A program made the position numbers and the translations under genes. This document shows, in pieces, positions 25,047 to 33,249 of a stretch of DNA of 39,814 nucleotides. The notes under the pieces are model-generated. The model was not told where the DNA came from. It searched no databases and was given only the letters and a program-made list of their open reading frames with translations. Numbering within the stretch: the stretch's first letter is position 1; each line of letters starts with the position of its first letter. The DNA comes from Dinghuibacter sp035492835 (GTDB lineage Bacteria; Bacteroidota; Bacteroidia; Chitinophagales; Chitinophagaceae), in the NCBI RefSeq assembly GCF_035492835.1, contig NZ_DATJIY010000152.1, forward strand, positions 1-39,814. The letters are read 5' to 3'.

Positions 25047-25133
25047 TTTAGTGTGGGAATTCAGTGCAACCGGTTGTCCAATCATGGCCGGTTCGTACAA
25101 ATCGTTTATCTTTTTCATCCAAAACAACCCACG

Positions 25134-25931
25134 ATGAAAAAATACTTCGCCGTTTGCCTTCTTTTACTCGCCCGCGAAGGGCTATTTGCTCAAAAGCCGG
25201 TTCCGAACGTTCCCGGATTCACTCAGCCGGCGCCGCTGGATTTTAACGACCATGCGGGATATGTCCCCCTCTTCGACGGCAAAGCGCTCGACAAATGGGA
25301 TGGCAATCCCAAATTCTGGCGGGTGGAAGACAGCGCTATCGTCGGCGAATCGACGGAACAGAACCCCAGCGGCAACAGTTACCTGGTTTACCGGGGAATG
25401 AAGGCCAAAGATTTTACCCTGAAGCTGAAAATAAAAGTGGAAGGAGATGGCGGCAGCGGCATACAATACAGGAGCCAAACGGGTCTGCCATGGCTGGCGC
25501 CGATCGCGCCGAACGTCACCGCCAACGTCGGCCCGGTGAATCTGAATTGGATGATGACCGGCCCGCAAGCCGACTTCTGGCCGTCGGCGCAGTACTGGAC
25601 CGGACAGTTCTATTCTGAAAATAATCCGATGCGCATATTGGCATGGCGTGGCCAGGTTGTCGAGGGGTTTGGCATACACAGCAAACGCCTGATGGGGAAC
25701 ATCGGCGATATCATGGAGCTGGCCAAATACGTGAAGAAAAACGATTGGAACGACTATACGATTATCGCCCGCGGCGGCGTCTTTATACAAATCCTGAACG
25801 GCCAGCTGATGTCGGTGATGGTTGACGACGACCCCTCGTCGTTAAACAATAAAACGGGCTATATTGGTATCGAAATCGAGTCGATCACAAAAGTTTCGGT
25901 AAAGGATATCTGGATAAAGAAGTTAGACTGA
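25134..25931 (+). CDS. DUF1080 / 3-keto-disaccharide hydrolase-type secreted protein
   Basis: A 265-aa protein starting at the ATG 25134 with a signal peptide (ending L-F-A-Q). The single domain has F-x-G-K-A-L-D-K-W-D-G-N at residues 47-58, W-R-V-E-D-S-A-I-V-G-E-S and D-F-T-L-K-L-K-I-K, then G-S-G-I-Q-Y-R-S, and closes with G-Y-I-G-I-E-I-E-S, the usual order for the PF06439 jelly-roll domain. Some members hydrolyse 3-keto-glycosides made by sugar oxidoreductases. The open frame continues far upstream across the GH89 gene, but that part is antisense. It is convergent with the alpha/alpha protein (20-nt gap). Confidence 0.9.
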   Translation: MKKYFAVCLLLLAREGLFAQKPVPNVPGFTQPAPLDFNDHAGYVPLFDGKALDKWDGNPKFWRVEDSAIVGESTEQNPSGNSYLVYRGMKAKDFTLKLKIKVEGDGGSGIQYRSQTGLPWLAPIAPNVTANVGPVNLNWMMTGPQADFWPSAQYWTGQFYSENNPMRILAWRGQVVEGFGIHSKRLMGNIGDIMELAKYVKKNDWNDYTIIARGGVFIQILNGQLMSVMVDDDPSSLNNKTGYIGIEIESITKVSVKDIWIKKLD

Positions 25932-25951
25932 GGCCGGCTACGCGTAAAAAG

Positions 25952-27574
25952 CTATTTGAGCAAAAGTACCTTCCTCCCTTTTTCCCTCCGGACAACCAGT
26001 AATCCGCCTCCGTCCTTAAAGGGCGTCCAGTCATACCCCTCGCCATGGGCGGTCTCGACCAGGCGATGACCATCGACCAGGATAGCCGACGGCTTCGCCC
26101 TCAAACGTATCTTTTCGGTCCCCGTCGTATCGAAGGTCCTGTAAAAAAGCACAACCGTCGAACTGTCGGCGTCGAAATTGAGGTAAATGTACTTCTTCAG
26201 ATGTCCCCTGTAGTCGGCTTGCTGGATCACCGAAGTGGAGGAAATAATATGATCTTCACCAGGAGCCGTCAGGGTCGGCGTGGCATCCATTGCCCGAAGG
26301 AAATGGCGGATATAATCACCGTAGCCATCGGTCAGCCATGGCTCGTCCTGGGGAAACCGGTTCTTCCCATCGAAATCGACCATGTAGGTCGCCCAGTTCA
26401 GCTCACGGACGGCGTTGTCGAAGAAACTACTGTCCCCCGACAAGCTGGTATACAACAATTCGTCGGCCGCCTGGCGTGCTGAATGGCTTTCTCCGGGCAC
26501 CTGATAGACCGTCTGCTCGTTGGTGACCGTTACGCCGTATTTTCTCCAGTTGTTGTTGGCGAAACGGGCGTGTACTTTGTCGATGATCGCCCGGACCTCC
26601 TGCTTCCATTCCGGGAACAGGGCCCGGTGTTCCATGATAAACCTGGCGAAGGTCATGGCGTTGATCTGCGTCTCGCTCCATTGGTCCACGTCTTCAAAAA
26701 AAGGGCCCCATTTATTCAATTGCATAGGGACGGCCCTCATCCAGGACAGCAGCCTGTCGAAGCCTGTGCGGTAGGCCGTGGTATCGCCTTGTCCAAGGCC
26801 CCGGAGGTCGAGGAACAATTGCAGGGCGGGCGCCCAGTTGCTGGTATAACCCGCCGTGTCCATACATGTCCCGTCGAGACCATGGTCGCGCAGCATACCC
26901 AGCTGCCCCGTGAATACATTTACCTTAAAAGGGAGGGGCGAATAGCTGCTGTCACCGTCCCGGATATGCGCCGCCAGTACATCGGCTATCCGGATCGCGG
27001 CCTCGAGATATTGGGGGTTCTCTCTTATCTTATATAAATGGATCAGCTCCAACGCAAAGGAACCCGCCTTATCAGGCTGGATAAAACCGCGGCCGATACG
27101 CATGTCCCCATCATAAACCCCCGAATAGACCAAGGTGTTGTATGGAAAAGGCATGGATGGCCAGCGGGTGTCGGAACCGGACAATCCATGCGTGAGATAG
27201 TAGTCGGCGATGAAGAACATGTTTTCCTTCACCCGCTCGTTACCGGAATAGGCGTAGTACAGACGCCAGGAGGACATCGCCATGGCAAACTGGTCCCCTC
27301 CGATGCCGCGCGGGTCGTCGAAATCGGGGTTCCACACCTGGTGATTCATATAATACGGCAGACCGTTCATGTCCCGGCGCATGGTATCCCAGAAATTCCA
27401 CACCTGATTGATGATGTGGTTATATGATTTACCGGGATCGGGGTCATACCAGGGGATAATCATGCCCTTTGTATCGGTACGGATCGTATGATAGATCAAT
27501 TTTTCCTGCGCGTGGAGAACGGCCAGCGGAAAAATGAGCAGGAGCAGCAACCCGTTTTTCATCTTTTGCAACAT
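25952..27574 (-). CDS. Secreted alpha/alpha-barrel-like protein of the PUL, function unknown
   Basis: A 540-aa protein (536 aa from the second Met at 27562). It has a signal peptide (ending V-L-H-A-Q) and a body rich in paired helices, with aromatic clusters such as Y-N-H-I-I-N-Q-V-W-N-F-W, W-R-L-Y-Y-A-Y-S-G-N, W-A-P-A-L-Q-L-F-L-D and F-P-Q-D-E-P-W-L-T-D-G-Y-G-D-Y-I-R-H-F-L-R-A, as in (alpha/alpha)6-toroid glycosidases, lyases and epimerases. The C-terminal 90 residues are beta-rich and resemble a jelly-roll cap. I do not recognise a CAZy family. As the last gene of the susC-susD-GH16 run, starting one base after the GH16 stop, it is most likely a glycan-active enzyme. Confidence 0.7.
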   Translation of the reverse strand: MLQKMKNGLLLLLIFPLAVLHAQEKLIYHTIRTDTKGMIIPWYDPDPGKSYNHIINQVWNFWDTMRRDMNGLPYYMNHQVWNPDFDDPRGIGGDQFAMAMSSWRLYYAYSGNERVKENMFFIADYYLTHGLSGSDTRWPSMPFPYNTLVYSGVYDGDMRIGRGFIQPDKAGSFALELIHLYKIRENPQYLEAAIRIADVLAAHIRDGDSSYSPLPFKVNVFTGQLGMLRDHGLDGTCMDTAGYTSNWAPALQLFLDLRGLGQGDTTAYRTGFDRLLSWMRAVPMQLNKWGPFFEDVDQWSETQINAMTFARFIMEHRALFPEWKQEVRAIIDKVHARFANNNWRKYGVTVTNEQTVYQVPGESHSARQAADELLYTSLSGDSSFFDNAVRELNWATYMVDFDGKNRFPQDEPWLTDGYGDYIRHFLRAMDATPTLTAPGEDHIISSTSVIQQADYRGHLKKYIYLNFDADSSTVVLFYRTFDTTGTEKIRLRAKPSAILVDGHRLVETAHGEGYDWTPFKDGGGLLVVRREKGRKVLLLK

Positions 27575-27575
27575 T

Positions 27576-28379
27576 TCACTGATATACCCTTACATAATCG
27601 ACCAGCATGGTGGCAGGGAAAATGGCGGGATCGATCCCCTTCGCCCCTTCCCATTTCCCTCCCACGGAGATATTCATGATCAGGAAATAGGGTATGTTGA
27701 AAGGCCATTCCTCGGTCGTTTTATGGTCGTTGCTGACGCGAAACGTGTGCTGTCCGTCGAGGCTGTAGTCGATGTACTCGGATGTCCACTCGATCGTATA
27801 GACGTGGAAGTCCGCCGGTGGGTCTTCGACAAAAACCCTCTTCCCCCTTTGATTGCCTATGACGTGATTGTAGGCACCGGTATGGACGGTTTGAAAAATG
27901 CTGTCTTTATTCATACCCCAACCGATGTGCTCCATGATGTCGATTTCACCGCTGTGGGGCCAGTTGCCATATTTTTGTTCGGCGGGGAACATCCATACCG
28001 CGGAACACAGGCCTCTGCCTCTGGCTACTTTGGCGCGGATTTCCATTTTTCCGTATGTCCAGGCGCCCTTGTCCTTTGTGACTATCCTTGCGGATCGATA
28101 GGAGGTGTCGCCATTTTTTATGACCTGGTTGGCTGTTATCCTCAAAAAACCATGGCTGGCGTAGACGGTGGAGGTGTCTTTATAAAGGTACTCCTGTTTT
28201 TCGTCGTTTACCCGCCCCGGCGGCCAGACGTCGTACCCCCATTTAGTGCTGTCGGGCAGGCCGGTATAATCGAATTCGTCTGACCAAACCAGCCTCCAGG
28301 GTTTATGATGCCCTGGAGGAGATGGGTTGGTGAATGATATTAATGCGACGAAACAAACGCTCGATACGATTTTATACAT
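27576..28379 (-). CDS. GH16 endo-beta-glucanase (laminarinase/lichenase type)
   Basis: A 267-aa enzyme with a hydrophobic N-terminus that is a signal peptide. The GH16 fold is clear: W-R-L-V-W-S-D-E-F at residues 29-37, G-A-W-T-Y-G-K-M-E-I-R-A-K, W-P-H-S-G-E-I-D-I-M-E with nucleophile Glu145, Asp147 and acid/base Glu150, and F-H-V-Y-T-I-E-W-T near residue 190. The E-I-D-I-M-E form, without a beta-bulge deletion, suits laminarinase-like enzymes acting on beta-1,3-linked glucans, but agarases and porphyranases share the fold. It starts two bases after the SusD stop. Confidence 0.94.
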   Translation of the reverse strand: MYKIVSSVCFVALISFTNPSPPGHHKPWRLVWSDEFDYTGLPDSTKWGYDVWPPGRVNDEKQEYLYKDTSTVYASHGFLRITANQVIKNGDTSYRSARIVTKDKGAWTYGKMEIRAKVARGRGLCSAVWMFPAEQKYGNWPHSGEIDIMEHIGWGMNKDSIFQTVHTGAYNHVIGNQRGKRVFVEDPPADFHVYTIEWTSEYIDYSLDGQHTFRVSNDHKTTEEWPFNIPYFLIMNISVGGKWEGAKGIDPAIFPATMLVDYVRVYQ

Positions 28380-28381
28380 GT

Positions 28382-29923
28382 CTATTGAAGGTTTTTATCC
28401 AGGGCGATCTCGGTCGTCGGAATGGGCCAGAATTCGCTTTCGCCCTTTACAAAGCCGGAAAATACCGTAGCGGCCTGATCCGTCCTGACCAGGTCGTTAA
28501 ACCGTTCGCCCCACCATTCGCATATCAATTCGGCGCGCCGTTCGTCCATCAGCTGCTGCAGCGTCGCGTTGGTGAGGGGGGCGAGACCTACCCGGGCACG
28601 CACCATATTCAACGGAGCGTCCCCATTTTGTCCTTTGCGGATCAGGGCCTCGGCATTCATCAGGAGCGTTTCGGCGTAGCGCCATACGCGGACGTTGTTG
28701 TTCGAGCCATAGTAGCCGCTGGTGCCATTGCTTTCGGAAGTCGGGGTGTAGGCCTTGCCGTTAAAGTATTTAGCCCCCGCCACATTCCCGGAAACGGTGT
28801 CACCATCGGGCGTAACGGCATATGTACCGGGGTTACCGTTTACGCCACAACGCTCAAAGGTCAATTTGATCCGCTGGGCGTCTCCCCGGGCCACCAGGAA
28901 GTTATACGCGTTGTCGGAAGGGACCAGCCATCCGGGACCGTTGATAAGCCCGCCCCAGCTGTTATTAGGTGCCTGGAAAAGGAAAAGGTTGGCCCATTGC
29001 GAGCCCGTCGCATCTTCCCCGGAGGTCACGATGTTTCCGGTGGTGCTGCCGAAATCCGAGTACTGGAACTCGAGGATGGACTCGTCGCACAGCTTACCGG
29101 GTATCTTGAAGAGTTCGTAGTAATCGGGGTACAGCGAAAACTGACCGCTGTTCATGATTTGGTTCGTGCAATCCAACACCGTGTCCCAATAAGGGCTGCC
29201 ATTGTCGGACCCGGCAATGTCCAGGGCGGTTTTGGCTTTTAGCATCAACGCGGTATATTTCGTCAGACCGCCCACGTGCGTTGCTTTGTTGGGCGCCACG
29301 GCTTCCAGGTTGGCTATACAGAAGTTCGCTTCATCCATGATATACTGCCGTACATTGGCCATAGGGGTTATGTGCACGGTGTCGAGGTCGCTCGGGTAGA
29401 TGCTCGATGGCCCCAGGATGGGTATGTTGCCCCAGGACCGGCAAAGATAGAAGTGCCCGATCGCCGCCAGGCACCGGACCTCGGCCTGGTACCGAAGCAG
29501 CTGCTGCTGATCGGCTGCGTCCCCGGAAGGTATGTTGGCGCCGAACTTTGCCAATTCCGCGAGGGCGCCGTTACACGTGATGATGGGGGCGTAATAATTG
29601 ACCCACATATTGTCCAGGGCCCAGAAACTGGCAATGGCGGAGCCGCTGACGCCGTTGTTGATAAGGGTGTTGACCTCGCTGTAGCCGGTTTCCGGGATGA
29701 TGTCGTCGCTTTGCGAGGTCTTCATAAATGTCGGGACCCAAAAGGCGAACCCGCCACGGGTTACGGCTTTATACGCGCCGGATACCGGCTGGTACATCAG
29801 GCTCAGGTTGGTATAGTCGATGGTGGTTTCCGGGGCGAGGTTCTCCACGGGATGATCCAGGAATTTGGAACAACTCGCCAAAAGGAGGCTCGCCAGCAAT
29901 AAGATTGATTTATATGTGCGCAT
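28382..29923 (-). CDS. SusD/RagB-family glycan-binding lipoprotein
   Basis: A 513-aa surface lipoprotein: signal peptide with lipobox L-L-A-S-C and lipidated Cys18, then the SusD superfamily start F-L-D-H-P-V-E-N. Mid-protein TPR-like helices (R-Y-Q-A-E-V-R-C-L-A-A-I-G-H-F-Y) and the C-terminal R-Y-A-E-T-L-L-M-N-A-E-A-L, then L-M-D-E-R-R-A-E-L-I-C-E-W-W-G-E-R, are hallmark segments. It caps the SusC barrel and captures the glycan. It follows susC after 21 nt and is followed by the GH16 gene after two. Confidence 0.96.
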   Translation of the reverse strand: MRTYKSILLLASLLLASCSKFLDHPVENLAPETTIDYTNLSLMYQPVSGAYKAVTRGGFAFWVPTFMKTSQSDDIIPETGYSEVNTLINNGVSGSAIASFWALDNMWVNYYAPIITCNGALAELAKFGANIPSGDAADQQQLLRYQAEVRCLAAIGHFYLCRSWGNIPILGPSSIYPSDLDTVHITPMANVRQYIMDEANFCIANLEAVAPNKATHVGGLTKYTALMLKAKTALDIAGSDNGSPYWDTVLDCTNQIMNSGQFSLYPDYYELFKIPGKLCDESILEFQYSDFGSTTGNIVTSGEDATGSQWANLFLFQAPNNSWGGLINGPGWLVPSDNAYNFLVARGDAQRIKLTFERCGVNGNPGTYAVTPDGDTVSGNVAGAKYFNGKAYTPTSESNGTSGYYGSNNNVRVWRYAETLLMNAEALIRKGQNGDAPLNMVRARVGLAPLTNATLQQLMDERRAELICEWWGERFNDLVRTDQAATVFSGFVKGESEFWPIPTTEIALDKNLQ

Positions 29924-29944
29924 AGCAATAGCTTTTTTTCGTTA

Positions 29945-32900
29945 TTAAAAAGTAGCCTTTACCCCAAAACTGTACGAGGCCGTCACGGGATATACCTGGT
30001 TATCATAGCCTATCCCGCTGATCTCCGGGGTAAAACCGGAGTATTTGGTGAATATGAACGGCCTGTCGGCGGTTACAAATACCCGGAGACCGACCGGGTT
30101 GTTTGTCCCCAGCTTGAAATTGTAGCCGAGCTGTATGTTTTGTATCCGCAGGTAGGCGCCGCTTTCCACGAAAAAGGATCCGCCCCCGTCTTCTTTGTTC
30201 CACGGTTGGGAAAGGGCATAGGCCGACGGATACATGTTGGTCGACCCGGGTCCCGTCCACAGGTGCTCCATGAATTTCTGGTCCAGGTTGATCGAAGACG
30301 TCGCTTTTTGGAATTCTCCCCTGTTCAGGTTCAAAATTTTGTTACCCGCCACACCCTGGGCGGCAACGCTGAAGTCAAACTGGCGATACGACACGGATAT
30401 GTTGAAGCCGTAGGTAACCTTTGGCAAATAGCTTCCCAGGTTGGTTTCGTCACCCGCGTCCCTCACGCCGTTGTGGTTCAGGTCGGCGTATTTGAAAAAG
30501 CCGGGTTGCACCGACCCCGGTACGGATTTATTGGCGGCCACGGCGACCGGATCGGCGTCGATCTCCTGTTGCGTCTGATAGATGCCCGCCGTCTTATAGC
30601 CATAAAACGAATTGATGGGTAGCCCGGGTTGTATGATGTTGGGATATTCAGCAGCCCAGCCAAAGACGCCGCCCATGATGTTGGAAATCGAGCCGATTTT
30701 TGTGACGGTGTTTTTGAGCGTGGAGGCGTTTGCCGAAATCAGGTAACCCAGCTTCCCGATCCTGTCCCCCCAGCTGAGCGCGAAATCGAAACCCTTGTTG
30801 GTCATATCCGCAAAGTTGCCGTAGATGGCCGGCGCGCCAAAGGGGAAGCTTTCGTTGAGGGCGGCCCCGTTCGTGGCCCGGTTGTAATAATCGGCCGAAC
30901 CTTTGAGCCGGTGCTTCAGCAACTCGAAATCGATACCGCCGTCCCATTCCGTTACGACTTCCCAGCTGACATTGGAATAGAAGTTATTAACCTGATAACC
31001 GGGAACGTATTGGCCGTTTTGTGAACCGGTACTGCCGAATATGCCACTATACGCATTGCCCGAATTAACGATGGCGTACCCGGCATTCGGTGTCACGCCG
31101 TCATTCCCCAACTTACCCCAGCTGCCGCGCAGTTTCAGGAAATCCAAACCGGGTACGTTTTTCAAGAAGTCTTCCTTGCTGATGACCCAGCCCACGCCAA
31201 GGGACGGGAAATCGCCCCATTTTTGCTGGTATTTCGAGCTGCCGTCTTTCCGGAAAGTGGCGGTGAGGAGATATTTGTTGTCAAAGTCGTAGGTGCCGCG
31301 GGTGAAATACGACAAACTGGTGTTATATGTACCGTTGTCGCTGTAATAACTGGGGTCGCGGGTATAGTTCGTCACATACCAGAATTGTTGTTGTGCGGGT
31401 ACGTTTTGGGCCTGCACGGTGGTTACCCGATAGCGATCGGACCGCGAAGATTGACCCAGCAGTACCGACCAGTGGTGACGGCCCAGACCGTCCCGGTACG
31501 TGACGAGGTTATCCAGGATATAATTCGTGTTGCGGTCCTGGGAGGAGGTCAGCATGGACGGTGTCGTATTGGTCGACCCCGGCCCCAGGTTCACCTGCTG
31601 GGCATAATTGGTCGCCAATCCCGAGGTGTAATATTCGCTGAGCTGGGAACGGAGTGTAATCCTGTTGTGCCAGAGATAGAGTTCACCATAAACCCCCGGT
31701 AAAACCTGTATCTGCTTATATTGGTTGTAATTGTATCGTGCCTGGGCCACCGCGTTGGCGTCCGTTCTCCCGATCAGCGCGCTGTTGGCGAATTTTATCG
31801 GGAAGGCGGAGGGGTTGTTGGCGGAGTCGTAGACCGGGAACAGCGGAGAGGCTGTAAAGGCGGTTTCCCAGGCCGCGTTGTTGGGATAGAAAGTAACGGA
31901 GTTGCTGACCGTGGTGGTAATGCCCAGCTTTAGCCAGGAAAAGGCCCTGACGTCCATCGAAAACCGGATGTTGTACCGCTGGAAGCTGTTCTGGTATTGC
32001 ATGATCCCCCCTTGGTAGAGGTAATTGCCGCCCAGGGTATAGGCTATCTTGTCGCTCCCTCCCTGCACGTCTATCGCCTGGTTGGTTATCGGGGCGCTGC
32101 TCCGCAATATTTGTTTATACCAGTCGGTGCTGGTCGTTGGCGCAAGGCCGGCGCCCCCGTAAAGATTGGCGGATTGTCTGATGGAGCCGGAATCTGCCGC
32201 GTCCTGCCATTGGAGGGCGTAGTTGGTGAATTGCTGCCCATTGGCCATCTTCACCTTGTGGGTTGGAACCTGGATGCCCACATAACCGTTGTACGTGACG
32301 CGTGTTTTCATGTTGAGCCGCCCCTTTTTCGTGGTAATCAAGACAACCCCGTTGGCCGCTTCGACGCCATAAATGGCTGCCCCGGAGGCGTCTTTCAGGA
32401 CGGAGATGTCCGCTATGTCGTCCGAATTCAAAAAACCGATATCGGTTACGAACATACCGTCCACGACGTACAGCGGGTTTTCGTTATTAAAGGAGCCGAT
32501 CCCCCGGATGCGCACTTCGGGAGAGGTCCCGGGAGAACCATTGCTGATCACCTGGACACCGGGGACACTGCCCTGTAGGGCGTCCATGGGGGTAGCGGTA
32601 GTGCGTTTGTCCACGTCGTCCATATTCACCGAGGTGATAGGGGCGGTCAGGTCACCCTTTTTCTGGGTACCGTACCCCACGACCACTATGTCCGACTGCC
32701 TGTTGTCCGCCGCGGAGAGCCTTATGTCTAAAGTGGCGTCTCCCGAGAAGCTGACTTCCCGGCTGGTAAACCCGGTATAAGAAATGACCAGGACGCCGGC
32801 GGCTTTGGGGGTCTGTATCGAAAATTCTCCATTTTCGTTGGTGGAGGTGCCCGTTCGGGTTCCTTTCACAAGGATGGTGGCGCCGGCCAACGCGTTACCC

Positions 32901-33037
32901 GCGGTGTCCGTGATCCTTCCTTTGACGACAGTGGGTGGAAGCGCCGTGGCATAAGTACCAATACCCGCGCAAAGGAGTATTAGTAAAAAAATGAATCTGT
33001 TTCCATAAACGTCAAGCAGCAATCGTAGCTTTTCCAT
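29945..33037 (-). CDS. SusC/RagA-family TonB-linked outer-membrane transporter
   Basis: A 1030-aa transporter. The ATG at 33037 is preferred because it begins a proper exported N-terminus (F-I-F-L-L-I-L-L-C-A-G-I-G); an open frame continues 61 residues further upstream, but the first part of it lies over the promoter region. A carboxypeptidase-regulatory-like domain (about 38-115, V-K-G-R-I-T-D-T-A-G-N-A-L), the TonB-interacting D-I-V-V-V-G-Y-G-T-Q, a plug (about 130-240) with G-A-A-I-Y-G-V-E-A-A-N-G-V-V, and a 22-strand barrel ending in V-K-A-T-F follow. There is no extra N-terminal signalling domain of the FecA type, so the nearby ECF sigma factor is unlikely to be its direct partner. Confidence 0.95.
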   Translation of the reverse strand: MEKLRLLLDVYGNRFIFLLILLCAGIGTYATALPPTVVKGRITDTAGNALAGATILVKGTRTGTSTNENGEFSIQTPKAAGVLVISYTGFTSREVSFSGDATLDIRLSAADNRQSDIVVVGYGTQKKGDLTAPITSVNMDDVDKRTTATPMDALQGSVPGVQVISNGSPGTSPEVRIRGIGSFNNENPLYVVDGMFVTDIGFLNSDDIADISVLKDASGAAIYGVEAANGVVLITTKKGRLNMKTRVTYNGYVGIQVPTHKVKMANGQQFTNYALQWQDAADSGSIRQSANLYGGAGLAPTTSTDWYKQILRSSAPITNQAIDVQGGSDKIAYTLGGNYLYQGGIMQYQNSFQRYNIRFSMDVRAFSWLKLGITTTVSNSVTFYPNNAAWETAFTASPLFPVYDSANNPSAFPIKFANSALIGRTDANAVAQARYNYNQYKQIQVLPGVYGELYLWHNRITLRSQLSEYYTSGLATNYAQQVNLGPGSTNTTPSMLTSSQDRNTNYILDNLVTYRDGLGRHHWSVLLGQSSRSDRYRVTTVQAQNVPAQQQFWYVTNYTRDPSYYSDNGTYNTSLSYFTRGTYDFDNKYLLTATFRKDGSSKYQQKWGDFPSLGVGWVISKEDFLKNVPGLDFLKLRGSWGKLGNDGVTPNAGYAIVNSGNAYSGIFGSTGSQNGQYVPGYQVNNFYSNVSWEVVTEWDGGIDFELLKHRLKGSADYYNRATNGAALNESFPFGAPAIYGNFADMTNKGFDFALSWGDRIGKLGYLISANASTLKNTVTKIGSISNIMGGVFGWAAEYPNIIQPGLPINSFYGYKTAGIYQTQQEIDADPVAVAANKSVPGSVQPGFFKYADLNHNGVRDAGDETNLGSYLPKVTYGFNISVSYRQFDFSVAAQGVAGNKILNLNRGEFQKATSSINLDQKFMEHLWTGPGSTNMYPSAYALSQPWNKEDGGGSFFVESGAYLRIQNIQLGYNFKLGTNNPVGLRVFVTADRPFIFTKYSGFTPEISGIGYDNQVYPVTASYSFGVKATF

Positions 33038-33146
33038 AAACAATCGTTGTTTTGGTGATATATTTTCAGGTTGAAAAACGCGTTTTCGCGCAGCGGATAA
33101 AAATATAGGCAAAAAAGGTTGACTGTTAATAATTCGATTCAACATT

Positions 33147-33200
33147 GCTACGACACCTATACCAATGCAAACGTTTGCAACTGCTTTTTTCGCTACGACA
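33147..33200. promoter_or_regulatory. LacI-type palindrome flanked by 9-bp direct repeats, between susC and the regulator
   Basis: A perfect 14-bp palindrome TGCAAACGTTTGCA (33166-33179) with a central CG resembles LacI/GalR-family operators. GCTACGACA occurs twice in direct orientation, at 33147-33155 and 33192-33200 (45 bp apart), on either side of it. The whole block lies in the 212-bp gap between divergent susC and the 958-aa regulator. No LacI-family gene is present in this window. The direct repeats are possible sites for the regulator's C-terminal HTH. Binding by either is inference. Confidence 0.45.
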
Positions 33201-33249
33201 ATTCTACTACAGTGATACAAAAAACGCTACCACGTATTAATTTTAGTCA

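Noticed and set aside
25067..25076. Palindrome CAACCGGTTG between GH89 and DUF1080
   Set aside because: A 10-bp palindrome is expected dozens of times in 40 kb; no further support.
23805..25133. A long open frame on the plus strand reaching from inside the GH89 gene into the DUF1080 gene
   Set aside because: It is antisense to a clear GH89 gene, and the DUF1080 protein starts with its own signal peptide at 25134.
33075..33086. Palindrome AAAACGCGTTTT upstream of susC
   Set aside because: Possible operator, but 12 bp alone is weak and nothing else supports it; noted only.
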